A stretch of DNA of 64,000 bases from Cerasicoccus frondis (GCA_031296915.1 JAVDPC010000016.1:92627-156626); one strand, 5' to 3'; shown: positions 16,357 through 25,570, counted from the stretch's first letter. Program-made: numbers and translations. The notes: generated by a model not told the origin, from the sequence alone.

Positions 16357-16776
16357 ATGGTGTTATCTAAAAAAATGAACGATATCTACGAACCGCTCGA
16401 CACATACTTTGAAAAGTTCCCCTACTCTTCGAAAATAGAAGGGCAGGAAGAAAGGATAGCCAGAGAAGCGTATAGGCTTTTAGAAGAATTCGGCACACAT
16501 TCTTGGGATTTTGACGTTGCCGAAGGCTTTTTCGGAGAGCGGGGCTTAAGCATCTTAATTCAGAATCTTGAACTTCCCTGGAAGAAAATGATCGAGTGGA
16601 CTAAAGAAATGCAAAAAGAGCTAATTGAAGGTGCTGCATTGAATTTTGAAGTCTACGATAGTATCAGGGACGGGATGATGCATGCTGGCGATCAAGTCTA
16701 CCATCACATAGTTTTTCACGATCGAGTTCTGGTAGAAGACTCAGAAGTAGAAAAAGGAGAGAACCAGCCGGAGTAG
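16357..16776 (+). CDS. hypothetical protein, AT-rich
   Basis: A 139-residue soluble acidic protein, mostly helical (EERIAREAYRLLEEFG, LPWKKMIEWTKEMQKELIEG). No recognised domain. An ATG at residue 7 (16375) is an alternative start. Base composition is more AT-rich than flanking genes, like the immunity-like genes at 8.5-9.7 kb, so it may be an acquired accessory gene. It is followed by a short GC-rich palindromic spacer and then a membrane protein gene. Confidence 0.55.
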   Translation: MVLSKKMNDIYEPLDTYFEKFPYSSKIEGQEERIAREAYRLLEEFGTHSWDFDVAEGFFGERGLSILIQNLELPWKKMIEWTKEMQKELIEGAALNFEVYDSIRDGMMHAGDQVYHHIVFHDRVLVEDSEVEKGENQPE

Positions 16777-16850
16777 GCAACGTCGCGCCGCGCCGCGCCT
16801 ATCCTCGACGTTATATCCGGGAGTTAGCGGTTGTTCTTTCCATCTGTTTC

Positions 16851-17663
16851 GTGACTATTTATTTCTCATTAGTCCTTCTCGGCTCTCAACTGAATTTCTG
16901 GCGGTTCTTCCTGCTTTTGCCGGTGCTCCTGATCATGATCTCCATCCTGTGTGGCATTGTCGACTTTATGCGGCTAAAGGTAATCTTGGACTCACAAGGG
17001 ATCACAGAGCGGAAGCGCTTTCAAAAAGATGTGCACCTCAGTTGGTCGGACATGCAAGAGGCTGACTTCGTCATGGGCTTCCTGAACTTGAAAGGCAATC
17101 AGACGGTTATCGGTATCAGCGAAAAGCTGAAAGGCTTCCCCGAACTCATGCAGCAAGTGATTGCTAAACGCCCCGATATATTCACTACTAAAAGCCATGC
17201 CTCCCCCTACTTCTCCTTCATCTACGCTATATTCATGCTACTTGCCCTCATTTTGGGGATATTAGCCTGGGTCGAAAATGGCGTGTTTCAGTGGCTACTC
17301 ATTTTGGGCGCACTCTATTTTTTAACGAGCGCACTACTCCAACCCTACAGTCTGAAAATTGAAGATAGGCGTTTGGAGCTGAAATCCATCCTGCGGAAAC
17401 GAGTGATCCTGCGCGATGATGTCTTGGATGTTCAATGGACACACCGGCCCACCCGCAAGCGCGCCCATGCCATGCACGCGAAAATCATTCTAACCCAGGG
17501 AGAACCACTGAGACTCAGCCACTTCACCCCGGGTGATTACCATCTTTACCAGACGCTTCAGCAGTGGTGGAAAAACAAGCCCTCGCCCGATTCAGCACCC
17601 TCATCATCGGAGTGTGGAGACCTCCACAGATTGCCCCCCATACCTCATCGTCCGCATGAATAG
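16851..17663 (+). CDS. membrane protein with PH-like repeats
   Basis: A 270-residue protein starting at GTG. It shows a hydrophobic segment at about 10-40, then a beta-rich module with VILDSQGITERKRF and LSWSDMQEADF, two more membrane helices (about 120-165), and a second beta module beginning SLKIEDRRLELKS with VILRDDVLDVQW. The layout, hydrophobic hairpin followed by a strand pattern 'D-G-I-x-R...I.W.D', resembles bacterial PH-domain membrane proteins, so two such units may be present. No exact family is claimed. Confidence 0.6.
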   Translation: MTIYFSLVLLGSQLNFWRFFLLLPVLLIMISILCGIVDFMRLKVILDSQGITERKRFQKDVHLSWSDMQEADFVMGFLNLKGNQTVIGISEKLKGFPELMQQVIAKRPDIFTTKSHASPYFSFIYAIFMLLALILGILAWVENGVFQWLLILGALYFLTSALLQPYSLKIEDRRLELKSILRKRVILRDDVLDVQWTHRPTRKRAHAMHAKIILTQGEPLRLSHFTPGDYHLYQTLQQWWKNKPSPDSAPSSSECGDLHRLPPIPHRPHE

Positions 17664-17796
17664 ATTTCATCCTGCTAGTTGGGCCAGAGACGCTTTTTTA
17701 TTGCAGAATCGGGAGGGCCAGTGACAATGGCCCGCTGTCAGTCTTAACGCGGTTTCCCGCGCATTCCAACCACCACCCAACACGTGTAAGTTAATT

Positions 17797-19299
17797 ATGC
17801 CTGAAGCAAGCTCCGACATCGGACTCATCGGCCTCGCGGTCATGGGTCAGAACCTCGCGCTCAACATCGCCGACCACGGCTTCCAAATCTCGGTCTACAA
17901 CCGTACGACCTCGAAGATGGAAGAATTCGTCGCCAAGCACCCCAACACGCCTGGCGGCCTCGTTGGCAGCCCTACCCTCGAAGAGTTCGTGGCGAGCCTC
18001 AAGCGCCCGCGCAAGATCATCATCCTCGTGCAAGCTGGCCGCGCGACTGACGCCGTGATCGACGGCCTCATCCCGCTGCTCGAAGCTGACGACATCATCA
18101 TCGACGGTGGCAACGCTTACTGGATGGACACCATCCGCCGCGAAAAGGATCTCACCGAAAAGGGCCTGCGCTTCATCGGCAGCGGCGTTTCCGGTGGGGA
18201 AGAAGGCGCGCGCTTTGGCCCGTCCCTCATGCCCGGCGGTAAAGAATCTGCCTACAAGGAACTTCAGCCGATCTGGGAAGCTGTCGCCGCCAAGGTCGAC
18301 GCCGAAACCGGCAAGCCCCTCGAAGGCGCTGCCCCCGGCAAACCCGTCGAAGGTGGCGTGCCCTGCACCGCCTACATTGGCGAGAACGGTGCCGGCCACT
18401 ATGTGAAGATGGTTCACAACGGCATCGAATACGGCGATATGCAGATGATCTGCGAAGCCTACGACCTCATGAAGAACCTCCTCGGCCTCTCCGCTCCGGA
18501 AATGGCTGAAATCTTCAAGAAGTGGGACGACGGCCTCCTCGACTCTTTCCTCGTCGAAATCACCGCTGAAGTTCTTGCCCAGAAGGACCCGGCTACCGGC
18601 GCTGACTTCGTGGACATCGTCCTCGACACCGCAGGCCAAAAGGGCACCGGCAAGTGGACCTCCATCAGCGCACTCGACATGGGCACGCCCGCGCCGACCA
18701 TCGCTGAGGCCGTGTTCGCCCGCTGCGTATCCGCCATCAAGGAAGAGCGCGTGGCCGCCAGCGAAATCCTCGCCGGCCCGAACAAGACCTTCGAAGGAGA
18801 CAAACAAGCGCTGATCGACGCGATTCACGATGCGCTTTACTGCTCGAAGATTTGCTCCTACGCCCAGGGCTTCCAGCTCATGCGCGCCGCCCAAGAAGAA
18901 TACGACTGGAAGCTCAACTTCGGCGAAATCGCGCAGATCTGGCGCGGCGGTTGCATCATCCGCGCTGGCTTCCTCCAGAAGATCACCGACGCATTCGACG
19001 GCAATCCCGAACTGGCCAACCTCCTACTCGACCCATACTTCAAGGAAACGGTTGCCAAGTTCGAAGCCAGCTGGCGCAAGGTGGTCGCCACCGCTTGCGA
19101 ATACGGCATCCCGGTCCCCTGCTTCGGCAGCGCGCTGTTCTACTTCGACAGCTACCGCAGCGCCCGCCTCCCGCAGAACCTGCTCCAATCGCAGCGCGAC
19201 TTCTTCGGCGCCCACACCTACGAGCGCACCGACACGCCGCGCGGCAAGTTCTTCCACATCGACTGGCCGGACCCCGCACGCCCCCAGCTCGACGCCTAG
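17797..19299 (+). CDS. gnd: 6-phosphogluconate dehydrogenase, long form
   Basis: A 500-residue decarboxylating 6-phosphogluconate dehydrogenase of the oxidative pentose-phosphate pathway. [12 protein letters not shown] (12-23) is the dinucleotide fold, and YNRT at 34-37 supplies the Asn-Arg-Thr set that binds the 2'-phosphate of NADP+. [14 protein letters not shown], and [17 protein letters not shown] carry the substrate and catalytic Lys/His residues; the C-terminal all-helical dimer domain is complete ([12 protein letters not shown]). Codon usage is strongly biased, suggesting high expression. A two-hairpin element and a strong terminator follow. Confidence 0.96.
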   Translation: MPEASSDIGLIGLAVMGQNLALNIADHGFQISVYNRTTSKMEEFVAKHPNTPGGLVGSPTLEEFVASLKRPRKIIILVQAGRATDAVIDGLIPLLEADDIIIDGGNAYWMDTIRREKDLTEKGLRFIGSGVSGGEEGARFGPSLMPGGKESAYKELQPIWEAVAAKVDAETGKPLEGAAPGKPVEGGVPCTAYIGENGAGHYVKMVHNGIEYGDMQMICEAYDLMKNLLGLSAPEMAEIFKKWDDGLLDSFLVEITAEVLAQKDPATGADFVDIVLDTAGQKGTGKWTSISALDMGTPAPTIAEAVFARCVSAIKEERVAASEILAGPNKTFEGDKQALIDAIHDALYCSKICSYAQGFQLMRAAQEEYDWKLNFGEIAQIWRGGCIIRAGFLQKITDAFDGNPELANLLLDPYFKETVAKFEASWRKVVATACEYGIPVPCFGSALFYFDSYRSARLPQNLLQSQRDFFGAHTYERTDTPRGKFFHIDWPDPARPQLDA

Positions 19300-19300
19300 G

Positions 19301-19341
19301 CAGCGTGCCGCTGCACCCATAGATTTCGCCAATGGCGAAAT
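19301..19341 (+). repeat. two-hairpin 3'-end element, copy A
   Basis: It starts 2 bases after the gnd stop codon. Hairpin 1 is cagcg-tgc-cgctg, then linker acccataga, then hairpin 2 atttcgcc-aat-ggcgaaat. It shares linker and architecture with copies at 19447, 38970 and 46870, with different but still complementary stems. Confidence 0.7.
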
Positions 19342-19367
19342 ACGGAGGGGCAACAGATTATTTACCA

Positions 19368-19398
19368 ACCGCCGGGTTCGCGCCCGGCGGTTTTTTTT
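19368..19398 (+). terminator. strong intrinsic terminator of gnd
   Basis: accgccggg pairs with cccggcggt around a 5-6 base loop and is followed by eight T residues. It lies about 70 bases after the gnd stop, behind the two-hairpin element. Confidence 0.9.
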
Positions 19399-19446
19399 CC
19401 CTCGTTATACGAATACGATTCTATCAGAGCCACCTTGCCTCACCAC

Positions 19447-19489
19447 ATTTGCGCAATGCGCAAATCGATCGATGCAACCGGAGGTTGCC
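19447..19489 (-). repeat. two-hairpin 3'-end element, copy B
   Basis: Read on the minus strand it begins one base after the stop of the 19491 gene: hairpin 1 gcaac-ctccg-gttgc, linker atcgatcg, hairpin 2 atttgcgc-att-gcgcaaat. Same orientation relative to its gene as the other copies. Confidence 0.7.
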
Positions 19490-19490
19490 T

Positions 19491-20183
19491 TCAGTTGAGG
19501 CCGTCCTGGCCCATGAAGGTCAGGGTTTCGGCGACGTAGTTGAGCGCGCGGCGGGCTTCGGTGAAGCGGTTGCCCAGGGCCTGATAGCAATCCGTCAGGC
19601 AATACTCATGCGCGAGGTGGTGATCCCCTGCTGCTCGGTAATGCGCCTGTCCGATGTTTTCATAATAGTTGAGCGCAGGCGCGCCACGATATGTTGCCCG
19701 GTAATCGACGTGCGGGCGGAACAGCCCGGTGACCACGAGGGACCGCTCCGCCAAACACACGGTTAAATAAAAGCGCTCGCAAAAGCCTGCCTGCTGGATC
19801 TGCGACATCACGTCGACAGCATAGAACGCGGCCTGGCGTTTGCCGTTTTGATTGCCATTAAAGACACGCGAAGTGGACATGGAATCCGCCATGAGCGACG
19901 CCACGTAGTCGGCGAGATCGCGGTCCTCCAAGCCACACTCAGTGAAGCGGTGACGCACGAGCACGTAAAAATAGAGGCGCGGCGAAATGTTGATTGGCAA
20001 AGGCTGTTCGAGCACGGCCTGAAAGACGGCCGGTTCATCCAGCAACTGGTCCCGCATAGGCGGGTCAGCAAGTAATGCGATTAAGGCCTCGGCGGCAGAG
20101 CCGTCAGGCGCCAGGACCGACTGCAAAAACGCGAGGTCAGCGTTCGTCAGCCCGTCGCGACATATTGGTTGCACGAGCTTCAT
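19491..20183 (-). CDS. hypothetical helical protein
   Basis: A 230-residue soluble protein starting at ATG 20183 (the frame is open to 20297 but that segment contains no coding signal). It is predominantly helical, with FLQSVLAPDGSAAEALIALLADPP, PRLYFYVLVRHRF and a C-terminal GQAHYRAAGDHHLAHEYCL helix that resembles a TPR-like hairpin. I do not recognise the family. It ends directly at copy B of the two-hairpin element. Confidence 0.65.
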   Translation of the reverse strand: MKLVQPICRDGLTNADLAFLQSVLAPDGSAAEALIALLADPPMRDQLLDEPAVFQAVLEQPLPINISPRLYFYVLVRHRFTECGLEDRDLADYVASLMADSMSTSRVFNGNQNGKRQAAFYAVDVMSQIQQAGFCERFYLTVCLAERSLVVTGLFRPHVDYRATYRGAPALNYYENIGQAHYRAAGDHHLAHEYCLTDCYQALGNRFTEARRALNYVAETLTFMGQDGLN

Positions 20184-20283
20184 GGCGTTCACATCTAAGC
20201 ATAGCTTATGCCAGTAAACACCCTTTGGCAAGTACCCATTACTGAAGCAGTTAGCGAACCTTACGCTTGCGCTTATAAGACAA

Positions 20284-20312
20284 AGCCCGGCGGACAAACG
20301 TCACGCCGGGCT
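20284..20312 (-). terminator. intrinsic terminator for the coiled-coil/HTH gene
   Basis: agcccggcg / cgccgggct is a 9-bp perfect stem with an 11-base loop, followed on the minus strand by TTTGTCTT. It lies 24 bases after the stop of the 20336 gene. Confidence 0.8.
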
Positions 20313-20335
20313 CATCAGGGGAGGGATGATGAAAA

Positions 20336-20731
20336 TTAGATGTTGTCGTATTCGCCCTTGCAGATCTTGGACACGACGGAGTAGCTGATTTCACGAGCCT
20401 TGGCGACCTGATTCATCGAGTATCCGCTTTCGACTTCGCCCTTGATCTCGTCGCGTAGCTCAGCGGTCACCTTGGTGCGCTTGCGGCGGGGAGCGCCTTC
20501 TGCCTTCTTCTTGGTGCTGCCTTTTTTGCGACCACGGAAGGTCACGCCAAAGTGTTCGATGAGGGCTTCAACGAGCGCCTTGGGGGTTTCATATTCGCTG
20601 GACTTGAAGAGCTGCTCCAGCTTTTGCGAAGCGGCCTTCTGTTCTTTAGCCAATTCCTTGAGTTCTTTTTCACGCGCTGCGAGAGCTTTTTTCTCAGCTT
20701 CGAGCGCTTTTAATTGATCAGCGATTTCCAT
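20336..20731 (-). CDS. coiled-coil protein with basic linker and C-terminal HTH
   Basis: A 131-residue protein. Residues 1-45 form a charged coiled coil (LKALEAEKKALAAREKELKE), then a short globular region, a Lys/Arg/Gly-rich linker (RGRKKGSTKKK, APRRKRTK), and a C-terminal helix-turn-helix (LRDEIKGEVESGYSMNQVAK, ISYSVVSKIC). The plan, oligomerising coil plus basic linker plus DNA-binding end, resembles H-NS or Lsr2-type nucleoid proteins without sequence identity to them. It is monocistronic, with its own terminator and a 110-base AT-rich promoter region. The nucleoid role is an inference. Confidence 0.65.
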   Translation of the reverse strand: MEIADQLKALEAEKKALAAREKELKELAKEQKAASQKLEQLFKSSEYETPKALVEALIEHFGVTFRGRKKGSTKKKAEGAPRRKRTKVTAELRDEIKGEVESGYSMNQVAKAREISYSVVSKICKGEYDNI

Positions 20732-20844
20732 GAATTTGATATCGGGTTTTCGTGGTAAAGGCTAGAACCAAAACGCATGATCACACGTGCGCAAGCACTA
20801 ATTTTAAACAACGTGAATTTATTAATTTACCGGTAAGTCGAACT

Positions 20845-22677
20845 TTAATTACTTACACTAAGTGGTATGCGTATATGAACCATGCCCTCAGAGAGACCTC
20901 CCACTCGCTTGCCCTGATGCTTCTCAAACAAGCGCAACATGGGCGTATTATCCGGGGCAACAAGCGCCCACAATGAGTCAAGGCCACGGCGATGCGCAAT
21001 CGCCATCATGCGTTGCAGCAACAGGCTTCCCAGCCCATGGCGCCGCATTTCTTCATGAACAACGAAGGCGACTTCCGCCGTTTGCCCATCGTCTTCCAGG
21101 AAATAGCGACCCACTGCGCGTAAGCGTTGACGTGGCCCACGGCGCTCAAAAACACCTAACGCAAGGTCTTTTTCCTGATCGACTCCAACCAGTTCACTCG
21201 CGCGTTCACGCGACATGCGTTGAACGCTATAACCATAGCGCTTTTGAATTGTTTCCGCTGTGTGTGAATAAAAGAACTCTTGTAAATTACGTTCATCAGA
21301 CGGGTGTAACGGCCTCAACACATAGTCTTTTTCCCTTATACGAATGCGCTGAAATTCTACACCGCCAATTTCTTTTACCGGCCGAGGCACCAGTTTTTCG
21401 TAAGAAGCAATGAGGTTCCTTTCCCGCGCCGAGCGCAGTAATGCTTCTCGGAATTTTGGATCGGCGATTTGAATTAATTCCAACGCTCGCTCGCGAACAT
21501 TGCGCCCGCGCAAAGTGGCGATCCCGTGCTCGGTCACAATAAAATGAATATCCGCGCGACTGCCCACGAGCCCAGCGCCCTCGGACAAAAAGGGCACGAT
21601 GCGCGAGGCCTGGCCGCCCTTGGCTGTAGATGGCAAAGCAATGATTGGCAGCCCATCCGGGCTCAACACCGCGCCGCGCGTGAAGTCCATCAGCCCGCCT
21701 ATCCCACTGTAAAAACGCCCCTTCACCGACGCCGCAACTTGCCCCGTCAAATCGACTTCCATGGCGCTGTTGATCGCCACGACTTTCCGGTTCTTAGCAA
21801 TCTGCGCAATGTTGTTCGTGTATTCCGTGGGTCGAAATGAAATGTGCGCATTTTCGTGGATAAAGTCATACAGCGCCCGCGACCCCACGCAGAACGACGC
21901 CACCGTGTGACCGCGGTTGAGTTGCTTTTCCGAGTTGTCCACGGCGCCGCACTCGATGAGCTCGCGCACGCCATCACTGAACATTTCAGTGTGTACGCCC
22001 AGATGTCGGTGATCCTTCAGCGCCCGGATCGCGCGGTCGGGAATGTCCCCGATGCCCACTTGCAAAGTCGAGCCGTCTTCCACGAGTTGCGCCAGGTATT
22101 CACCAATTTTACTGGCGACGGCCGCGTCCTCCTCATCCGGCGTCCACTCTGGCAGTTCAGCCTCAGCCTCCAGATAATAATCGATCTCGCTGGTGTGCAA
22201 AAATGTTTCGCCAAAGGTCCGAGGGAGCCGGGGGTTAATTTGTGCAACCACAACCTGCGCCGCACGGCAGGCAGCATGCACGACATCCACGCTCACGCCG
22301 AGCGAGCAGTAGCCTTGGTTGTCAGGCGGGGACACCATGATCAGCGCAGCGCGCAGAGGCACAACGCCTTCCAGGAAGAGCGAGGGCAACTCACTTAAAA
22401 AGCACGGCGTATAATCCGCCACCCCGGCATTGACCGCCTCGCGAATCCCAGGCCCCATGAAAAACGCATTCGCCTTAAAAGTATGACGTCGCTTTTCGTC
22501 AATCCAGGGCGTGGGCCCATAGGTGCGGATGTGCGCAAGCTCGATGTCCGCCAATGTATTTTGAGCCGCGAGCATGTGCTCCATCAGCATCTGAGGGCAA
22601 GCAGCGCCGCTGCCAATAAAAACACGGCTCCCGGGCAAGGCGATCCGGGGCCAATCTGCGGAGGTTAAGGGCTTCAC
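20845..22677 (-). CDS. acetyl-CoA hydrolase/transferase - GNAT fusion
   Basis: A 610-residue two-domain protein. Residues 1 to about 430 are a class I CoA-transferase of the acetyl-CoA hydrolase / 4-hydroxybutyrate CoA-transferase type: SPPDNQGYCSLGVSVD, VQVGIGDIPD-like sequence, HTEMFSDGVREL and the region RPTEYTNNIAQIA. Residues about 445-605 are a GNAT acetyltransferase (DYVLRPLHPSDERNL, then AEVAFVVHEEMRRHGLGSLL with the acetyl-CoA loop). The catalytic Glu probably lies in PTEYTNN. The fusion suggests that CoA-ester handling and protein or small-molecule acetylation are coupled. It is a single intact frame on its own transcript. Confidence 0.9.
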   Translation of the reverse strand: MKPLTSADWPRIALPGSRVFIGSGAACPQMLMEHMLAAQNTLADIELAHIRTYGPTPWIDEKRRHTFKANAFFMGPGIREAVNAGVADYTPCFLSELPSLFLEGVVPLRAALIMVSPPDNQGYCSLGVSVDVVHAACRAAQVVVAQINPRLPRTFGETFLHTSEIDYYLEAEAELPEWTPDEEDAAVASKIGEYLAQLVEDGSTLQVGIGDIPDRAIRALKDHRHLGVHTEMFSDGVRELIECGAVDNSEKQLNRGHTVASFCVGSRALYDFIHENAHISFRPTEYTNNIAQIAKNRKVVAINSAMEVDLTGQVAASVKGRFYSGIGGLMDFTRGAVLSPDGLPIIALPSTAKGGQASRIVPFLSEGAGLVGSRADIHFIVTEHGIATLRGRNVRERALELIQIADPKFREALLRSARERNLIASYEKLVPRPVKEIGGVEFQRIRIREKDYVLRPLHPSDERNLQEFFYSHTAETIQKRYGYSVQRMSRERASELVGVDQEKDLALGVFERRGPRQRLRAVGRYFLEDDGQTAEVAFVVHEEMRRHGLGSLLLQRMMAIAHRRGLDSLWALVAPDNTPMLRLFEKHQGKRVGGLSEGMVHIRIPLSVSN

Positions 22678-22805
22678 TGTCTATAGCTTATGCACAAACC
22701 CGAAGATTATCACGCAAATACTTCACTTTTGCCGGACAAGCGCGCTGACAGGAAATTGTGCATCGCCCCGACACACGCAGCTTTGATTAATGCTGGAACG
22801 CTCAA

Positions 22806-23552
22806 CTATTTAGAAGTTCGGATAATCTTGAGCGCCCCGGATCGATCATCGAGGCGAAAAGTGCCCGCAACTTTTTTCAGGTACTCATCCGTGGCTTTAC
22901 GACAGCCTCCCCAGTCCATGTAATCATCTAAAATGATACAACCTCCGACAACCAGCTTGGGGTAAATCCGCTCCAAACAAGTCATGACGGGGTCATACCA
23001 GTCAACATCGATGTGTGCGAACGACACCGCCCCATCTACTAGGAGCGTATCCTGAACCAATCCTTTTATCAACCGCACACTACGTTCTTCCAGATCAACG
23101 CCAAATCGCTCGAAATTACCTTGGACAATGGTGATCAGGTCATTTTCGTACCCGTAGTATTTATCGCCCTCAATACCGACGGAATCACCTTTGAGGATAT
23201 TCTGATAGCGTCGGTGTACATCATCCGAGTCTTCATCCGTTGGGGGCGGGATCATGCCAAAAACATCATAAACCAGTTGAGGTCGCTGAGTTGACTTGGT
23301 CTTGGCGATCAAAATCGAAGAACCGCCCAATGCACAACCCGCTTCGATGAAAGCGCCCTCCAACTTCAAGGTCTCGATTTCGTTGATGCTGTTTACAATC
23401 GAAGCGAGCTTCCGTTCACTCAGGTAAGTTAGTTTGCGCATCTTAATCTCGGTGATTAAATGACGTTTGGCGCTGTCAAGCTGAACGAGCGCCCATTTGT
23501 TAACCAATCGGCTAGCGGTCCTTCTTGCCTTTAACTTAAGTTTCGCGATCAT
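22806..23552 (-). CDS. TylF/MycF-family O-methyltransferase
   Basis: A 248-residue SAM-dependent methyltransferase of the macrocin-O-methyltransferase (TylF) family. After a basic N-terminal helix, FIEAGCALGGSSILIA (about 72-87) is the SAM-binding loop, HIDVDWYDPVMTCLERIYPKL carries the metal-binding Asp pair, and GGCIILDDYMDWGGCRKATDEYL is the diagnostic C-terminal motif. Such enzymes methylate sugar hydroxyls in antibiotics and surface glycans. The gene is more AT-rich than its neighbours and stands alone, suggesting acquisition. Confidence 0.85.
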   Translation of the reverse strand: MIAKLKLKARRTASRLVNKWALVQLDSAKRHLITEIKMRKLTYLSERKLASIVNSINEIETLKLEGAFIEAGCALGGSSILIAKTKSTQRPQLVYDVFGMIPPPTDEDSDDVHRRYQNILKGDSVGIEGDKYYGYENDLITIVQGNFERFGVDLEERSVRLIKGLVQDTLLVDGAVSFAHIDVDWYDPVMTCLERIYPKLVVGGCIILDDYMDWGGCRKATDEYLKKVAGTFRLDDRSGALKIIRTSK

Positions 23553-23806
23553 ATTGAGTAGTCAGCAACAATCGTTACGTATTTGAGTAAAATACTAAAC
23601 AACTAAGCCCGAGCAACGTTATTCAGTAAACTAAACAGGGCGACCCTATGCTCCATACTGACCGAATACTTCACTGCTTTCTCGTTGCTGGAACACTACT
23701 GAAGTGATGCCCCAACCAACGCTTAATAGCACATAAAGTTAATAAAATTTCCTTCGGCGGTAACGCCAGTTTGCTTTTGGCGGTGGGCTGTGCTTCAGTT
23801 TTGACT

Positions 23807-24922
23807 GTGAGTTTTTCTGACATTCGTTGCCTGTTGATCCTTGTCCTGACCAGTTGGCTAGTGGGCTGCGACAGGCAGCCCAAAGATGGCCTGGGAACCG
23901 CTAACCTGCCCGACAGCTCGCGCTATGAAGGCCAATTCCAAGGCGGACTCTTTCATGGCCAGGGAAAACTCCAGTGGCGACATGGCGGTTATTACGAAGG
24001 TGAGTTCACCCATGGGCTGATCGAGGGCGAAGGCGTATTCATCCACCCCGATGGCGCGCGAGAAGAGGGGCACTTCGTCAACGGCCAACTGGACGGCAAG
24101 GGCAAACGCCGCACCCCGGATGGAGCCTTCTACGAAGGCGAGTTCGATAACGGCGAACTCCACGGCAAGGGCGTCTTCAAAAATGATCGCGAATACTACC
24201 ACGGAGACTGGGTCAATGGCCGCAAGTCCGGCCAAGGCAGCTACATCAAGCAGGGCATGGGCGAATACAAAGGACAATTTTACGACGACGAAATTGCGGG
24301 CGTTGGCGTCCTTAACTACGAAGATGGCGTACGCATCGAGGGGCAGTTTGACCGCGGTGCGCCGCAAGGCAAAGCAGTTGTCACCAGCCCTGGCGGCGGG
24401 CGACTCGAAGCAAATTTCGTCAAGGGACGCGCCTTGGGGCCTGGCACACAGACCACCGAAAACGGCGGCCAATACGTGGGGGAGTTCGTCGCTGGCAAGT
24501 GGCATGGCAAGGGACAGTTTACCGACGCCGAAGGCAACATCTACCGAGGCGAATTCAAGGAGGGCCTGCGCGACGGCTACGGGAAAATTCTCTACGCCGA
24601 CGGTCGCGAATTTCATGGCAACTTCGCCGATGACCTACCCCATGGCCAAGGCTCTATCGAATACCCGAGCAGCGCGCGGTATGCAGGCGCCTTCGAGCAA
24701 GGCCTGCCCCACGGCGAAGGCGTTTACGAATTCCCCAATCGCGATCGCTACGTCGGCGAATTCGCCGGAGGCCTGTTCGAAGGTCAAGGCACGCTGATCT
24801 TTGCACCGGAATCCGGCAAAGCGCCCGTGAGCGGGATTTGGCATCGCGGCGAATACGTGGGCCAACCCACACAAGCCCCCCAGCCTACCGCCGGTGACCC
24901 CATTCGCATCCTGGTCAAGTAG
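23807..24922 (+). CDS. MORN-repeat lipoprotein
   Basis: About 370 residues. The GTG at 23807 gives a signal ending at lipobox SWLVGC; TTG codons at 23801 and 23771 are alternatives. The mature chain is about 13 tandem MORN repeats of 22-24 residues (YEGEFxxGxxHGxGxxxxxDG), nearly filling the protein, then a short Pro-rich tail. MORN repeats form extended beta-hairpin rods that bind lipids or proteins. As a lipoprotein it would be tethered to a membrane surface. The central repeats (about 165-215) are the least regular. A hairpin follows the stop. Confidence 0.85.
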   Translation: MSFSDIRCLLILVLTSWLVGCDRQPKDGLGTANLPDSSRYEGQFQGGLFHGQGKLQWRHGGYYEGEFTHGLIEGEGVFIHPDGAREEGHFVNGQLDGKGKRRTPDGAFYEGEFDNGELHGKGVFKNDREYYHGDWVNGRKSGQGSYIKQGMGEYKGQFYDDEIAGVGVLNYEDGVRIEGQFDRGAPQGKAVVTSPGGGRLEANFVKGRALGPGTQTTENGGQYVGEFVAGKWHGKGQFTDAEGNIYRGEFKEGLRDGYGKILYADGREFHGNFADDLPHGQGSIEYPSSARYAGAFEQGLPHGEGVYEFPNRDRYVGEFAGGLFEGQGTLIFAPESGKAPVSGIWHRGEYVGQPTQAPQPTAGDPIRILVK

Positions 24923-24929
24923 GCCTGAA

Positions 24930-24948
24930 ACTGCGGAGTTTCCGCAGT
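24930..24948 (+). terminator. hairpin after the MORN gene
   Basis: actgcgga-gtt-tccgcagt, an 8-bp perfect stem 7 bases after the stop, without a T-run. It sits between convergent genes. Confidence 0.5.
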
Positions 24949-24964
24949 GCGATTACTGCGCGGC

Positions 24965-25564
24965 TCACTTTTCCAACACCACCCGCGCCCAGCGGACTTC
25001 TGGTTTGTGTTTGAATATACTGGGCTGGTCCTCGATGCGAAGAATGCACCGCAAACCGAGTTCTTTGGCCGCATTCACTGTCCGATCAACATCCGTTGGG
25101 TGAACTTTCAGGCCCAAGCCAGGCGGACCGTTGCGCAGGCTCAACGCAAGGCGTCCGCCGGAAACAAGCAGCGGTGCGAGTCGCTCGAATGCCGCCCGGC
25201 GCTCGGCCTCACTGAGGTGATGCCAAACGCCATCCACCAGCATAAAACGAAACGACGCCTCACCACCAACCAGGCTATCAAGCAGCGGGAGGCTGTCTTG
25301 CCGCCAGTCTATCGCCAAACCAGTGTACGCTGCTTGAGCGGCTTGGAGAAACTCAGGCATCGGCTCAATTGCAGTCACCTGAAATCCCAGGCGCGCCAAC
25401 GCCGCCGCATTCTGCCCCGCCCCGGCGCCCAAGTCTAAAACCCGAGCAGGCGCCTTCGGTAGAAACGGCAGAAAATCCCGATTCGTTTCCAGGAAATTTA
25501 ATTGCTGACTGGACTCAACAAACCGTTCGATTGCCCGGTCATAACCCTGAACGCCCGCCACCAT
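24965..25564 (-). CDS. class I SAM-dependent methyltransferase
   Basis: A 199-residue small-molecule-type methyltransferase. RVLDLGAGAGQNAAALARLG (about 41-60) is SAM motif I, IEP at the end of strand 2, LVDGVWHHLSEAERRAAFERL is motif post-II and LLVSGGRLALSLRNG is motif III. It starts 6 bases after the ExbB-like gene and is the last gene of the operon that begins at 30140. Its substrate and link to the envelope genes are unknown. Confidence 0.85.
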   Translation of the reverse strand: MVAGVQGYDRAIERFVESSQQLNFLETNRDFLPFLPKAPARVLDLGAGAGQNAAALARLGFQVTAIEPMPEFLQAAQAAYTGLAIDWRQDSLPLLDSLVGGEASFRFMLVDGVWHHLSEAERRAAFERLAPLLVSGGRLALSLRNGPPGLGLKVHPTDVDRTVNAAKELGLRCILRIEDQPSIFKHKPEVRWARVVLEK

Positions 25565-25570
25565 GAGCCG

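Noticed and set aside
16777-16850. Palindromic spacer that looked like an integron attC site (aacgtcg...cgacgtt, gagttagcgg)
   Set aside because: The outer R'' and R' consensus (RYYYAAC / GTTRRRY) is not met, and no integrase or cassette array is present.
17791-18894. Long open frame antisense to the long gnd gene
   Set aside because: It is a mirror of a strongly codon-biased gene; the product is low in sense, with runs of Gly/Ala/Asp/Val, and gnd is certain.
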